64,000 nt of DNA from Frankia sp. R82 (GTDB lineage: Bacteria > Actinomycetota > Actinomycetes > Frankiales > Frankiaceae): positions 54,088 to 118,087 of the forward strand of contig NZ_JAMQQG010000003.1 of NCBI RefSeq assembly GCF_023716925.1. The letters are read 5' to 3'. The notes below the pieces were generated by a model. It had not been told where the DNA came from. It worked only from the letters and a program-made list of their open reading frames with translations, and did not search any database. A program made the position numbers and the translations under genes. Numbering within the stretch: the stretch's first letter is position 1; every line of letters starts with the position of its first letter. Of this stretch, positions 43,024-53,200 are shown one piece after another.

Positions 43024-45429
43024 GTGACGAACCCGGCACGATACGACGGTCTTCCTGTCCTGGATTCCGCCGATCTCGACAAATTGATCGACTACTGGAA
43101 CGCGGCGAACTACCTGACAGTCGCGCAGATCTACCTGATGGACAACCCGCTGTTGCGCCGGCCGCTGTCCCGGCAGGACATCAAGCCCCGGCTGCTCGGC
43201 CACTGGGGCACGTCCCCGGCGCTGAACCTGATCTATGCACACCTGAACCGGCTGGTCCGGCACAGCGATCAGGACGTTCTCTACGTCGCGGGTCCAGGCC
43301 ACGGCGGGCCGGCCCTGGTCGCGAACACGTATCTGGAGGGCACCTACTCGGAGATCTATCCGAGCGTGTCCCAGGACGAGGCGGGACTGCGGCAGCTGGT
43401 ACGGCGTTTCTCCACGCCCGGCGGGATTCCCAGCCACGTCAGTGTTCCGACACCCGGGTCGATCCATGAGGGCGGCGAGCTCGGCTACGCCCTCATCCAC
43501 GCCTTCGGCGCGGCCTTCGACAATCCGGACCTGCTGGTCGCGGCGGTGGTCGGGGACGGCGAGGCCGAGACCGGCCCGTTGGAGGGCAGCTGGAAGGGCG
43601 TCGACTTCCTCAACCCGGCCCGGGACGGGGCCGTCCTGCCGATCCTCAACCTGAACCAGTACAAGATCGCCAACCCGACGGTGCTGGGCCGGCTGCCCCG
43701 GGAACGGGTGACGGCCCTGTTCACCGGCCACGGCTACGACGTGCTGTGGGTGGAGGGCGACGACGTCCGGGCGGTGCACCGGGCGTTCGACGCGGCCCTG
43801 CGCACCGCGTACACGCGCATCCGGGAGATCCAACGGGCGGCCCGGGCGCCGGGAGCAGCCGTCACCGAGGCGCCGATCTGGCCGATGATCGTGCTGCGGA
43901 CCCCCAAGGGCTGGACCGGACCGCATGAGGTGGACGGCATCCGGGTCGAAGGGACGTTCCGCGCGCACCAGGTGCCGCTGGCGCACGTCCGTGACAACCC
44001 GGCCCATCTGGCCCAGCTCGAGGCATGGCTGCGCTCCTATCAGCCGGACCGGCTGTTCGACAAGGACGGCACACTGATCGCCGAGCTGGCCGCGCTCGCT
44101 CCGTCCGGCTCGTTGCGGCTGGGCTCCTCCAGCTACGCCAACGGAGGCCAGCGCACCGAACCACTCCGGCTGCACGACTGGCGGGACTACGCGATCGACG
44201 TCGACCCGGAGGCACGGGGCAGCCAGCTGCACGAACCAACCCGCCGGTTGGGCCAGCTGCTGGCCGACGCCTATCGGGACAACCCGACCACGTTCCGGGT
44301 GTTCAGCCCGGACGAACTGGCCAGCAACCGCCTCGATGCCGTACTCGACGTCTCCGACCGCTGCCTGGTTGCCGCGATCGACCCACTGGACGACCGGGTT
44401 TCGCCGCAGGGTCGGGTGATGGAGGTCCTCTCCGAGCACCTGTGTCAGGGCTGGCTCGAGGCCTACACGCTGACCGGCCGGCACGGGCTGTTCGCGACCT
44501 ACGAGGCGTTCGCCATGGTCTCGGCGTCGATGCTCATTCAGCACACCAAATGGCTGCAGGAGGCGAGCCGGCTGGCCTGGCGGGCACCGGTGCCCAGCCT
44601 CAACGTCCTGCTGACCAGCACCTGCTGGCGCAACGACCACAACGGTTTCTCCCACCAGGGGCCGGGGCTGATCGACACCGTCGTCCCGCTCTCGCCCGGG
44701 GTGGCGCGCATCTGGCTGCCACCGGACGCGAACACCCTGCTCTCGGTGGCCGACCACTGCCTGCGCAGCCATGATCACGTCAATCTGATCGTGGCTGACA
44801 AGCAGCCCCACCACCAGTACCTCACCGCCGACGAGGCGGCCGAGCACGCCGCCCGAGGCGGGTCCGTCTGGGACTGGGCCGGCACCGAGAAGGCCCTCGG
44901 CGGCGACGCCGACATCGTCCTGGCCGGCATCGGTGACGTCCCGACCATGGAGATCCTGGCCGCCGCCGACCTGCTCCGCGCGTTCGTCCCGAACCTGGCG
45001 GTCCGGGTCGTCAACATCATCGACCTGATGGCGCTGCTGCGGTCGGACCTGCATCCGCACGGCTTCTCGGCGGCGATGTTCCGAGCGCTGTTCACCGACT
45101 CGACCGACGTCGTCGTCGGCTTCCACGGCTACAGCCGAGCCGTCCACCAGCTGCTGCACAGCCGGCCGAACGCGGACCGTTTCCACGTCCGGGGCTTCAT
45201 GGAGCAGGGCACGACGACGACACCGTTCGACATGGTCGTGCGCAACCAGGTCAGCCGCTACCACCTGGCCCAGCTCGCCATCGAGTTCGCCCGGGTCACG
45301 CATCCCGGCTCCGACCGGCTGGTCAGCCACTGTCAGGAGCAGCTCGCCCGCCACCGCGCCCACGTCACCGAACACTTCGAGGACCTGCCCGAGGTCCGCG
45401 ACTGGACCTGGGCGGATCAGCCGAGCTGA
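43024..45429 (+). CDS. xfp: Phosphoketolase (xylulose-5-P/fructose-6-P)
   Basis: 801-residue thiamine-diphosphate enzyme that cleaves xylulose 5-phosphate (and often fructose 6-phosphate) with phosphate to acetyl phosphate. Family motifs: HWGTSPALNLIYAHLNR, VAGPGHGGPALVANTYLEG, SIHEGGELGYAL, VVGDGEAETGP (ThDP), LNLNQYKIANPT, TGRHGLFATYEAF and QGTTTTPFDM. GTG 43024 has AAAGGAC ~7 bases upstream; in-frame ATG 43000 is an alternative. Convergent with acetate kinase, which uses its product to make ATP. Confidence 0.96.
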   Translation: MTNPARYDGLPVLDSADLDKLIDYWNAANYLTVAQIYLMDNPLLRRPLSRQDIKPRLLGHWGTSPALNLIYAHLNRLVRHSDQDVLYVAGPGHGGPALVANTYLEGTYSEIYPSVSQDEAGLRQLVRRFSTPGGIPSHVSVPTPGSIHEGGELGYALIHAFGAAFDNPDLLVAAVVGDGEAETGPLEGSWKGVDFLNPARDGAVLPILNLNQYKIANPTVLGRLPRERVTALFTGHGYDVLWVEGDDVRAVHRAFDAALRTAYTRIREIQRAARAPGAAVTEAPIWPMIVLRTPKGWTGPHEVDGIRVEGTFRAHQVPLAHVRDNPAHLAQLEAWLRSYQPDRLFDKDGTLIAELAALAPSGSLRLGSSSYANGGQRTEPLRLHDWRDYAIDVDPEARGSQLHEPTRRLGQLLADAYRDNPTTFRVFSPDELASNRLDAVLDVSDRCLVAAIDPLDDRVSPQGRVMEVLSEHLCQGWLEAYTLTGRHGLFATYEAFAMVSASMLIQHTKWLQEASRLAWRAPVPSLNVLLTSTCWRNDHNGFSHQGPGLIDTVVPLSPGVARIWLPPDANTLLSVADHCLRSHDHVNLIVADKQPHHQYLTADEAAEHAARGGSVWDWAGTEKALGGDADIVLAGIGDVPTMEILAAADLLRAFVPNLAVRVVNIIDLMALLRSDLHPHGFSAAMFRALFTDSTDVVVGFHGYSRAVHQLLHSRPNADRFHVRGFMEQGTTTTPFDMVVRNQVSRYHLAQLAIEFARVTHPGSDRLVSHCQEQLARHRAHVTEHFEDLPEVRDWTWADQPS

Positions 45430-45430
45430 T

Positions 45431-46603
45431 TCACCCGGCCAGCGCGGCTCGGACCCCGCGGGCTATCTCGATGTCCTCGCGGGCCGCCACGACGAACACC
45501 CGGACCGGGGTGGCCGGCGCGCTGATCTCAGCGTCGCCGCCCCGGTGGTCGGTGTTGCGGGTGGAGTCCACCGCCACGCCCAGGAAACCCAGCCCGGCCG
45601 CAGCCTCGGCGCGGATCTCGGCCGAGGCCTCGCCGATCCCGCCGGTGAAGACCAGGGCCTCCAGACCACCCAACGCGGCGACCATCGCGGCGATCAGCCC
45701 GCGCAGTCGGTGCTGGTACACGTCCAACGCCAGCCGGGCCGACGGCTGCCCGGCTCGGGCCATGGCGAGCACCTGGCGCATGTCGGCGCTGCCCGTCAGG
45801 CCGAACAGACCGGACCGGTGTTCCAGGCCGTCGTAGAGCTCGTCAGCGGACAGGCCCGCCTCCCGCAACAGCCACAGCAGCGCGCCGGGGTCAACACTGC
45901 CCGAGCGGGTGCCCATGACCAGGCCTTCCAGGGGCGTGAACCCCATCGTCGTGTCCTGGCACACCCCGGCGGCCACCGCGGCCAGCGACCCGCCCGACCC
46001 AAGATGACACGTCACCACCCGGGGTCGGTCCGGCCCACCCGGGCTGGCGGGTCCGAGCAGCTCGGCCGCGCGCCGGGACGCGTAGGCATGGGACAGGCCG
46101 TGAAAGCCGTACCGGCGGATGCCGTGCCGCTCACGCCACTGCGCCGGGATCGCATAGGTCGACGCCGACGACGGCAACGAGGCGTGGAACGCGGTGTCGA
46201 AACAGGCCACCTGGGGCAGCTCCGGCGCTGCCGCCCGCACCGCCGTCACCCCCGCCAGCGCCGCCGGCAGGTGCAGCGGGGCCAGGCCGGTCCAGGCCCG
46301 CAGCTCCGCCTCGACACCAGGGTCGATCAATGTCGGACGCAGCAGCTTCGGGCCGCCATGGACGAACCGGTGCCCCACCGCCCGCACTCCACCGAGGTCC
46401 GCCACCTGCTCGAACACGCCGTCGAGGCTGTCGTCGGGGGCCCGGTCGGCGACCCACACCGGCGTGCCGGTCGGATCCAGCAGCCGCAGCTTGAGACTCG
46501 ACGACCCGGCGTTGACCACCAGTACGTTGGCGATCTCGCTGGACCCGCCGACACCGATCTCCGGCCGATCCCCCACCCACTTCGAGGCCCCCGAGTCGGA
46601 CAT
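45431..46603 (-). CDS. ackA: Acetate kinase
   Basis: 390-residue ASKHA-fold kinase converting acetyl phosphate + ADP to acetate + ATP. VVNAGSSSLKLRL (N-terminal signature), HRFVHGG, CFDTAFHASLP, YGFHGLSHAYAS (second signature), HLGSGGSLAAV, GTRSGSVDPG and VFTGGIGEASAEIR are all present. ATG 46603 has GAGGAGGT upstream. Its stop is one base from the phosphoketolase stop (convergent), so the two genes are linked though separately transcribed. No phosphotransacetylase is in the window. Confidence 0.95.
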   Translation of the reverse strand: MSDSGASKWVGDRPEIGVGGSSEIANVLVVNAGSSSLKLRLLDPTGTPVWVADRAPDDSLDGVFEQVADLGGVRAVGHRFVHGGPKLLRPTLIDPGVEAELRAWTGLAPLHLPAALAGVTAVRAAAPELPQVACFDTAFHASLPSSASTYAIPAQWRERHGIRRYGFHGLSHAYASRRAAELLGPASPGGPDRPRVVTCHLGSGGSLAAVAAGVCQDTTMGFTPLEGLVMGTRSGSVDPGALLWLLREAGLSADELYDGLEHRSGLFGLTGSADMRQVLAMARAGQPSARLALDVYQHRLRGLIAAMVAALGGLEALVFTGGIGEASAEIRAEAAAGLGFLGVAVDSTRNTDHRGGDAEISAPATPVRVFVVAAREDIEIARGVRAALAG

Positions 46604-46725
46604 CCGTACCTCCTCGGCGGACGCTGGCGTGAGCCGATGCGGACACACCCGATCCGCTGTCGCCGAAGCGGTCGGCCCGACCACCGTAACCGGTGCCGGG
46701 AGTACTACGGACAGCGCATCGCTCT

Positions 46726-46755
46726 CGCACGATGCCCCACCGCACGATGCCCCAC
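46726..46755. repeat. Perfect 15-bp tandem duplication
   Basis: CGCACGATGCCCCAC occurs twice head-to-tail (46726-46740 and 46741-46755) in the divergent gap between acetate kinase and the GMC oxidoreductase. It may be regulatory or replication slippage. Confidence 0.75.
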
Positions 46756-46883
46756 CGCCGGCGCCGACGAATGGCGTGCGCGTTCGCACTCTCCGTCACC
46801 CACACCTACGAGCTCGCAGGGAGGCCTAGCCTGGGTGACGACGGCCGGCCCCGGTCGGGCGGCGACGAGGTGGAGGCGTCCGG

Positions 46884-48635
46884 GTGGCGGAGTTCGACGT
46901 GGTCGTGGTCGGCGCGGGGGCCAGCGGGGCGGTGCTGGCCAGCCGGCTGAGCGAACGCTCTGATCGCCGGGTTCTGCTGGTCGAGGCGGGCAGCGACCAT
47001 CCGAGCACCGCGGACTTCCCGAAGGAACTGCTCGACGCCGGTCTCATGGCGGCCATGCTGCCCGGGCATCCGAACAACTGGGGCTTCCTGGCCGACCTCA
47101 CGCCCAACCTGCCCTACACCGTGGCTCGGGGCCGGGTCCTCGGCGGCTCGACCGCGCTGAACGGCACATATTTCATCCGTGGACGCCGGACCGACTTCGA
47201 CCGCTGGGCCGCCGACGGGCTCGACGAGTGGTCCTACGAGAAGGTGCTGCCGTTCTACAAACGCCTCGAGCGGGATCTCCAGTACGGCGAGTCCGACCTG
47301 CACGGCGGTTGCGGGCCGATCACCGTCACCCGCGAGATCACCCGTCCGCATCCGGTGACCGAGGCGTTCGCCGCAGCCTGCGCGAGCCGCGGCTACCCGT
47401 ACGAGGCGGACAAGAACGGCGAGCAGCCCGCCGGATACGGCCCGCTGCCCGTGAACGCCGTCGACGGCATCCGGCTCAACACCGGGATCACCTACGTCAA
47501 CCCGGCCCGCCACCGACCGAACTTCGAGGTGCTCGGCAACACCCGCGCCCTGCGCGTGGTGCTGCGCGAGCGCACCGTGGTCGGCCTCGAGGTCGACACC
47601 GGCGGCCAGCGACGGACCATCACCGCCGGCGAGGTGGTGCTGTGCGCCGGGGCCATCATGTCGCCGCACCTGCTGGCCCTGTCCGGCATCGGTCCCAGGG
47701 CGGACCTCGACGCCGCGGGCATCCCGGTGATCCTCGATGTGCCGGCCGCGGGCAGGGGGTTCACCGACCATCCGGACCTGTCCTTCACCTGGCGCTCACG
47801 GCGCCCGATCGCCCCGGTCGCGTCCGGGGCGCCGGCGTTCGAGTCGGTGCTCAACTTCCCGTCCGGTTCGGCCACCGACGGCGAGGACCTGGAGATCATG
47901 CCGTCGCTGCGGTCACTGGCGGACATCGCCGGCCTCGGCGCCGTCGCCGGCCGCGACCACACCGCGACGGCACGAATGGTCCGCCACCCGGTGACCACGC
48001 TGCGCGCGCTGCGCGGAGTGTCCATCAGACGGCTGGTCCAGCAAGCCGCGCACCGCAACGAACTTTTTCTCGCCATCGCCCTGCAACAGGCGGAAGCGCG
48101 CGGCACCGTCACAACGGTCTCGGCCGACCCGCTCGCCCAGCCACGGATCGCCTACAACTACCTGTCGACGAAACGGGACCTCGCCCGGATGCGCGAGGTC
48201 GTGCGCGTCACCGTCGACCTGCTGACCTCGCACCCGTTCGCCGGCCTGTTCGGTGAGCTCGGCGAACTCGACCGCCTCACCCTCGAGGACGACGACGCCC
48301 TCGACACCTGGATGAAAACGCATCTGGCCACCGCCATCCATGCCAGCAGCAGCTGCCGCATGGGCGCCGCGGACGACCCCGAGGCCGTCGTCGACCAGCA
48401 GGGCCGCGTGCACGGTGTCAGCGGCCTGCGGGTGGCCGACACCTCCATCCTGCCCGCCGTCCCGTCCCGCGGACCCGCAGCCACCGCCGTCATGATCGGC
48501 GAACGCATCGCCTCGTTCATCGACCAGCCGGCGGAACAGTCGGCCCCTGACAACGGACACCGGCCGCCGCCATCGGACGGGCCGCAGCAGGCTCCGTCAC
48601 CGGCGCCCTCGCCGGGTCACCAGAGCTCGGCGTAA
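46884..48635 (+). CDS. GMC-family FAD oxidoreductase
   Basis: 583-residue glucose-methanol-choline oxidoreductase: N-terminal FAD motif VVVGAGASGAVLASRLSE, the GMC signature ARGRVLGGSTALNGTYFIRG, GEVVLCAGAIMSPHLLALSG (second signature), and the C-terminal ASSSCRMGA with later SRGPAATAVMIGE. No signal peptide is seen, so it is cytosolic. GTG 46884 has GGAGG upstream. The last ~40 residues are a Pro/Gln/Ser-rich tail beyond the fold and run into the remnant on the other strand. Substrate (alcohol, sugar or mycofactocin-linked) unknown. Confidence 0.9.
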   Translation: MAEFDVVVVGAGASGAVLASRLSERSDRRVLLVEAGSDHPSTADFPKELLDAGLMAAMLPGHPNNWGFLADLTPNLPYTVARGRVLGGSTALNGTYFIRGRRTDFDRWAADGLDEWSYEKVLPFYKRLERDLQYGESDLHGGCGPITVTREITRPHPVTEAFAAACASRGYPYEADKNGEQPAGYGPLPVNAVDGIRLNTGITYVNPARHRPNFEVLGNTRALRVVLRERTVVGLEVDTGGQRRTITAGEVVLCAGAIMSPHLLALSGIGPRADLDAAGIPVILDVPAAGRGFTDHPDLSFTWRSRRPIAPVASGAPAFESVLNFPSGSATDGEDLEIMPSLRSLADIAGLGAVAGRDHTATARMVRHPVTTLRALRGVSIRRLVQQAAHRNELFLAIALQQAEARGTVTTVSADPLAQPRIAYNYLSTKRDLARMREVVRVTVDLLTSHPFAGLFGELGELDRLTLEDDDALDTWMKTHLATAIHASSSCRMGAADDPEAVVDQQGRVHGVSGLRVADTSILPAVPSRGPAATAVMIGERIASFIDQPAEQSAPDNGHRPPPSDGPQQAPSPAPSPGHQSSA

Positions 48636-48760
48636 CGGGCCGCGCCCTTCGGATGGGTGACGCTCTCCAGTTGCTACGGTCGCTGAAGCCGACCACGACA
48701 TCGACCGGCGAGCCCCGGAACTCCTCCCACGCTCGTACTTCGGCCAGTGACCCCGCCGAC
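48617..48760 (-). pseudogene. Remnant of a secreted glycosidase-like gene
   Basis: On the minus strand, VRAWEEFRGSPVDVVVGFSD (~48740-48675) reads like the start of the mature part of a secreted glycoside hydrolase. A short frameshifted piece ending THPKGAARYAELW-stop (48617-48658) reads like a C-terminus. Both are joined in under 150 bases, so most of a gene seems deleted. It overlaps the GMC stop. The assignment rests on remembered family patterns only. Confidence 0.4.
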
Positions 48761-48821
48761 GATCCCACTCGGGCCACCGGGCGGCTGGCCGCCGCCGTGG
48801 GCACCGCCATCAGCGGCGGTT

Positions 48822-48890
48822 GGTCCGGCGGTGGGCTGCGGGTCCGGCGGTGGGCTGCGGGTCCGGCGACGCCGGGTGCCGGTCCGGCGA
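48822..48890. repeat. 19-bp GC-rich tandem repeats
   Basis: GGTCCGGCGGTGGGCTGCG at 48822-48840 is repeated exactly at 48841-48859 and then in degraded form (GGTCCGGCGAC, GGTCCGGCGATGCC) to about 48890. It lies in the long non-coding stretch after the GMC gene. Confidence 0.7.
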
Positions 48891-49483
48891 TGCCGGCCGC
48901 CGGGGTGTCCTGGCCTGTCCCAGGCAGCGGCACGCTGGCGCTGCGCCCGTCCGCGGGGGTGTTCCCGACCTCCGTGCCCGTTCGCCCGTTCGCCCGTTCG
49001 CCAGGACGGGGGAGTCGAAGCCGCTCGGCAAAGGCGGACGTGGTCGCGCTGGGCAGTCTCCCACGGTGGACCTTCCAAGGAGTGCTTCCGAGTCACGTCC
49101 GGCCGCGCCCCGCCCAGGCCTGCACGGTCACCCGACACCAAAATGGCGGACGCGTCGAACTCGCCTCGAGCGCACACCTCAATGGGACATTTCCGGACAG
49201 CTGTTCCCCTTGGTCGGACGCTAGTGTGCTGTCCGCGAATGTTCACGGGCAGCGCGCTGGTAGCTGTCTGGGCTGCGGCTGGCTGGTTGGGGCTGGACTG
49301 GTCGGGGCTGTGGCTGGGCTGGCCGGGCCGTCGCTGGCTGGCGTCCGCCGCCGTCCGCTGGCACTCTCCGGTGTTGTCCGGGCACCGTTCGAGGTCACGC
49401 GGCCTCGCGGGGCTGGTTGCGACGGCCGATCTCGCCGCCGTCACGGGCCGTTGCCGGCGTCGGTGGGCCTGGTGGGGCGGATG

Positions 49484-49540
49484 GGTCCTTCTACAGGGAT
49501 GAAACAGACAAAATTTCGGTTTGACCCCTGTAGAAGGACC
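49484..49540. repeat. 15-bp perfect inverted repeat with AT-rich spacer
   Basis: GGTCCTTCTACAGGG (49484-49498) is exactly complementary to 49526-49540. The 27-base spacer is AT-rich and contains CAAAATTTCGGTTTG. There is no T-run and no nearby gene end, so a simple terminator is unlikely. A structured RNA, a small mobile-element end pair or a protein site is possible. Confidence 0.7.
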
Positions 49541-50285
49541 ACGTTGATCGACACGCCCGGGATTATCTCGACCTGCCGAGCCAATGTGGTCACGGTGCGT
49601 CACACTGGTCGCCGGGTGCAGGTCGCCGGGTGCAGGTCGCCGGTGCCGGGTGGCTGCCTCCGGCCCGGGAGGATGCGCCCGCAGTCACCCCGACACCCCG
49701 GCACCCCGGCGCCCGGTCACAACCGGAAACGTTCATGGACGGCGCACTGGCGAAGGCGCACCACACTCGCCAGCGAAAGCGGAGCGGAGCGGTGACGTCG
49801 CTGTGACCCGGCGTGAATTGTCGGGAAGTCGTTTTCCGCACCCGGGCACCCTGGATGCCCCACCGAAGATCGGCGGCCGTACGGACGATCACGATCGTCG
49901 CGGCGGGTTCTCGCCGGGCGTCTCGCCGGGGACGGGTGTGCACAGTCGCGTCAGACCACGCCGTCGACACCCGGCGGAACCGACCACCGATCGGACGAAG
50001 GCCGATCAGATATAACCAGCGGACGGGCGACGGCTACCCAATACTCGCCGACAATCGTCATCCATCCCTTTCCACCCAAAGGTGGGGACGCGGCCCGACG
50101 GTGCCACCGGCATGTCCGCGGCCGGCGGTCGGGCGACCTGCGGTGCGACCAGGCCAGAAAAGCGCCGAGGCGGTGCCGGTTTCCCGGCGGGCGATCCCTG
50201 CGGAACAACTGATCGGTGGAAAGAAGATTTCGTGCGCAGTTCGGTGGTTCGTGCGCAGTTCGGTGGGCGGTGCCGTCCCAGGAAA

Positions 50286-53200
50286 TCAGGTCTGGAGGAA
50301 TCGGGTACCGCTGGCCGAGAGCAGGAAACCCCGGCCTCGGCCGGGCCCGCTCGGTGGGTAGGTGAAGTACCGGCCGCTGATGGGATCGGACTCCCCCGGC
50401 TCCGGTTCCAGCACAAGGCGGGTCGGCGCCGATTTCAGTCGGCTCGCCGACGACGTGTAGTCGGCGGTGCGCAGTTCGCCGATGCGCGCGGTGACGACCA
50501 GCCGGACCTGCGGGTGGCGTTCCTGCAGGAAGGCGTTCAGGCTGTCGCCGAGCCGGGTCACGTCATCGACCAGCAGCAGCGTGGGCCGGCCCGCATCGGC
50601 GGCCCGCTGGGCGAGGGTCGTCGCGGCGTCGAGGTCACGGACCCGGTCCGCGGCCGAACAGCCGGTCAGCGGCGAGTCCACGGGGGCCGCCGCGTAGATC
50701 GCCACCGTGCTGCCCAGACCGGCCCGGGCAAGCTCCGCCAGCCGGCACAACAGCGTGCTCCGGCCGCTGCGGGGCGGCCCGTACACCAGCGCCGGGCTGG
50801 CTTCCGCCAGTTCCAGGCAGGCCGGCACGACCTCGCCGCCCTGGACGGTGAGCCCGACCGGAAGCACCAGCACGTCACCGGCGCGGCGCACACCCCCGTC
50901 CACCGTCAGGTCGTCCGGCTCGACGACGGCGGGCAGAGCCCGGACGCGTCGGGGCCCGGCCCCGGCTCCGGCATCGTCCGCCCAGGTCGAAGGCGATGCC
51001 GGCCGGACCGTATCCGGGATGGCCACCTGGACCTCCATCAGCAGATCGTTGCCGGTGGTCCACAGGCCACGGCCGGGCTCACCACGCGGGATCGCCCGCC
51101 GTCCGATGGCAAGATCGCCATAGGCGTTTCGGTCCGCGAGGCGCAGTACGAGCCGTTGGGGCGCGCGGGCGGCGATCTCGCTGCGCACCCGGGTACCGAC
51201 GATGGACGCGGCGACGGCCACCTTGGCCGCCGGCCCCGCGCCGATCACCGCGGCGAAGTCCGCCAGCACCGCGATTCCCTGTTTGGAGCTGACGGACTCG
51301 TGCGCGTTCAGGAAGCCACCCAGGTTGTCGATCAGCAGGATCGACTGGGCCTCGGCCGCCCGCCGCGCCGCGTCCAGTGCTCCCAGTCGGGCGATCCGGG
51401 CCCGCAGGAAGGCCAGCAGGTTCGCCTGCCGTTCCAGCTCGTCGCCGAGGATGACGTTGCCGGCGCAGTGCGGGAGCCCGGCGAGGTCCTGCAGGTCGCC
51501 GCCGGCGAAGTCCAGCACGTACAGGTGCAGCGCGGTCGGCGGCAGGGCGGCGGTGAGACTGGTGGCGAGCGAGGTCAGTGCGGTGCTGGCCCCAGCTCCC
51601 GGAGCACCGAAGACCAGCAGGTTGCCGGCGTCGAGGTGCCAGGCGACGGTGGGTTGGCGGGCGTGCTCGGACTCGTCGGGACGGTCGCCGCGGGCGAAGT
51701 ACGCCGCGAGCCCGGCGGGGCGGCCGGGGATCACCTCGCCCGCCCGGGCCCGGGCCCAGATCTCGTCCAACGTCAACGATGCGGGCAGCGCCGGCGGCCA
51801 GACGTCCGCGACGGGCCGTACCTGGCGCCAGCCCAACGCCAACCGGTAGGCCTGTCGCACGCCGGAGATCAACCTGCCCAGCTCGGACCGATCGTCGACC
51901 TCGCCGGCTCCAGCCGCTCCACCACCTCCATCCGCTGCCACGCCCGTCCCGCCGACGCCGCTTCCGGCCCCGATGGCGGCGATGGCCGTGCCGCCCACTC
52001 CACCCAGGCTGACCCTGCCCAGGGTGACGCCGCCCGAGCCGGCGCCGTCCAGGTTGGCGCCGTCCGAGCCGAGGCCGTCCAGGTTGGCGCCGTCCAGGTT
52101 GGCGCCGTCCGAGCCGAGGCCGTGCAGCAGCGTGAACGATGCGAGGCGGACCGTATCCTCCTTGGTGGCCTCGACGGGGCCGGATGGGTAGCCGGCCTGG
52201 AAGGCGAGCACCTGGTTGTCGATCCGGGCCAGTCCGCGGCCGGGCGTGGTGAACCGGGCGGCGTCGGGCAGGTCGATCAGGCGCACCGAGTCCTCGACGT
52301 CGAGGAGTTTGAGGGTCATCCGTAGCTGGGTGTTGCGTTTGATCTCGTCGTAGTTGCGTACCGAGGCGGGGCTCTGCGTCGCGAACAGCAGGTGCACGCC
52401 AAGCGAGCGGCCTCGTTTGGTCAGGTCGATGATGGTTGCCAGCTCGTCGGGGAGCTCGTCGGCGAGGATCTGGAACTCGTCGATGATGACGAGGAGTCGG
52501 GGCAGTTCGTCGGCGATCTGCTCGATCTTCTGCGCGCCGCGGGCGAACAGCAGCCGTTCGCGGCGCAGCAGCTCGGTGCGCAGGTAACGCAGGGCCCGTG
52601 CGGCCTCGTGCAGGTCGGTGTCGCTGACCAGGCCGACGCAGTGCGGCAGCCGGGTGAGCTCCTGCAACGAGGTGCCGCCCTTGAAGTCGAACAGCCCGAT
52701 GATCACCTGGTCGGGTGAGTACCGGGTCGCCAGGCCGACGACGATCATCTTCAGCAGCTCACTCTTGCCGGATCCGGTCGCACCACCGAGCAGGCCGTGC
52801 GGGCCGTGGCGGACGATATCGAGCTCGAACGGCCCGTCCTCGCCGAGGCCCACCGCGATCGCGAGGCTGCCGGGGTCACGGCGGGCCGTCGCCCAGTGCC
52901 TGCGGATGGCCTCGCCAAGCCGGTCGGACGGCTGCGCCAGGTCGAAGGGGACGAGGTCGGCCAGGCGCACCCCGGTGGGCAGCGGCGCCTCCCGCTCGGC
53001 GACCAGCGGATCGTCCAGGCGCGCCAGCATCCGCGCGCAGTGGTCGGCGTCGTCCGCGTCGAGCGGTGCCGGGCTCGCGCCGGGGGTGACCCGGCCGGTC
53101 CTGATGTCGGCCTGGGTGAGGGTGCCCTCGGGGCCGAACTCGATCAGGGTGGTGGTCAGATTGGGGGGTGGGCCGGCCACGATGAGGGCCGACGCGTCGG

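Larger units (their letters stand above)
48761..50285. other. Long low-information intergenic region
   Basis: About 1.5 kb between the GMC remnant and the secretion ATPase gene. Long open frames exist on both strands but none has protein-like composition or a recognisable family. It contains the 19-bp repeats, a 15-bp inverted repeat with a 27-base spacer (49484-49540), and a 19-base direct repeat TTCGTGCGCAGTTCGGTGG (50229-50247, 50248-50266). It may be decayed sequence at the edge of the toxin island. Confidence 0.5.

Noticed and set aside
42730..45375. 881-codon open frame antisense to the phosphoketolase gene
   Set aside because: Composition is Arg/Gly/Val/Asp-rich with no family motif; it is the usual high-GC shadow of a strongly conserved gene on the other strand.
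48822..48890. Short tandem repeats considered as a CRISPR-like array
   Set aside because: Units are contiguous without unique spacers, and no cas gene is present.
48653..49795. Long overlapping frames on both strands after the GMC gene
   Set aside because: Composition is repeat- and Arg/Pro/Gly-driven with no conserved-looking segment apart from the short glycosidase-like remnant.
50082..52325. 747-codon open frame antisense to the secretion ATPase gene
   Set aside because: Shadow frame; the minus strand has clear FtsK/SpoIIIE motifs and this strand has none.
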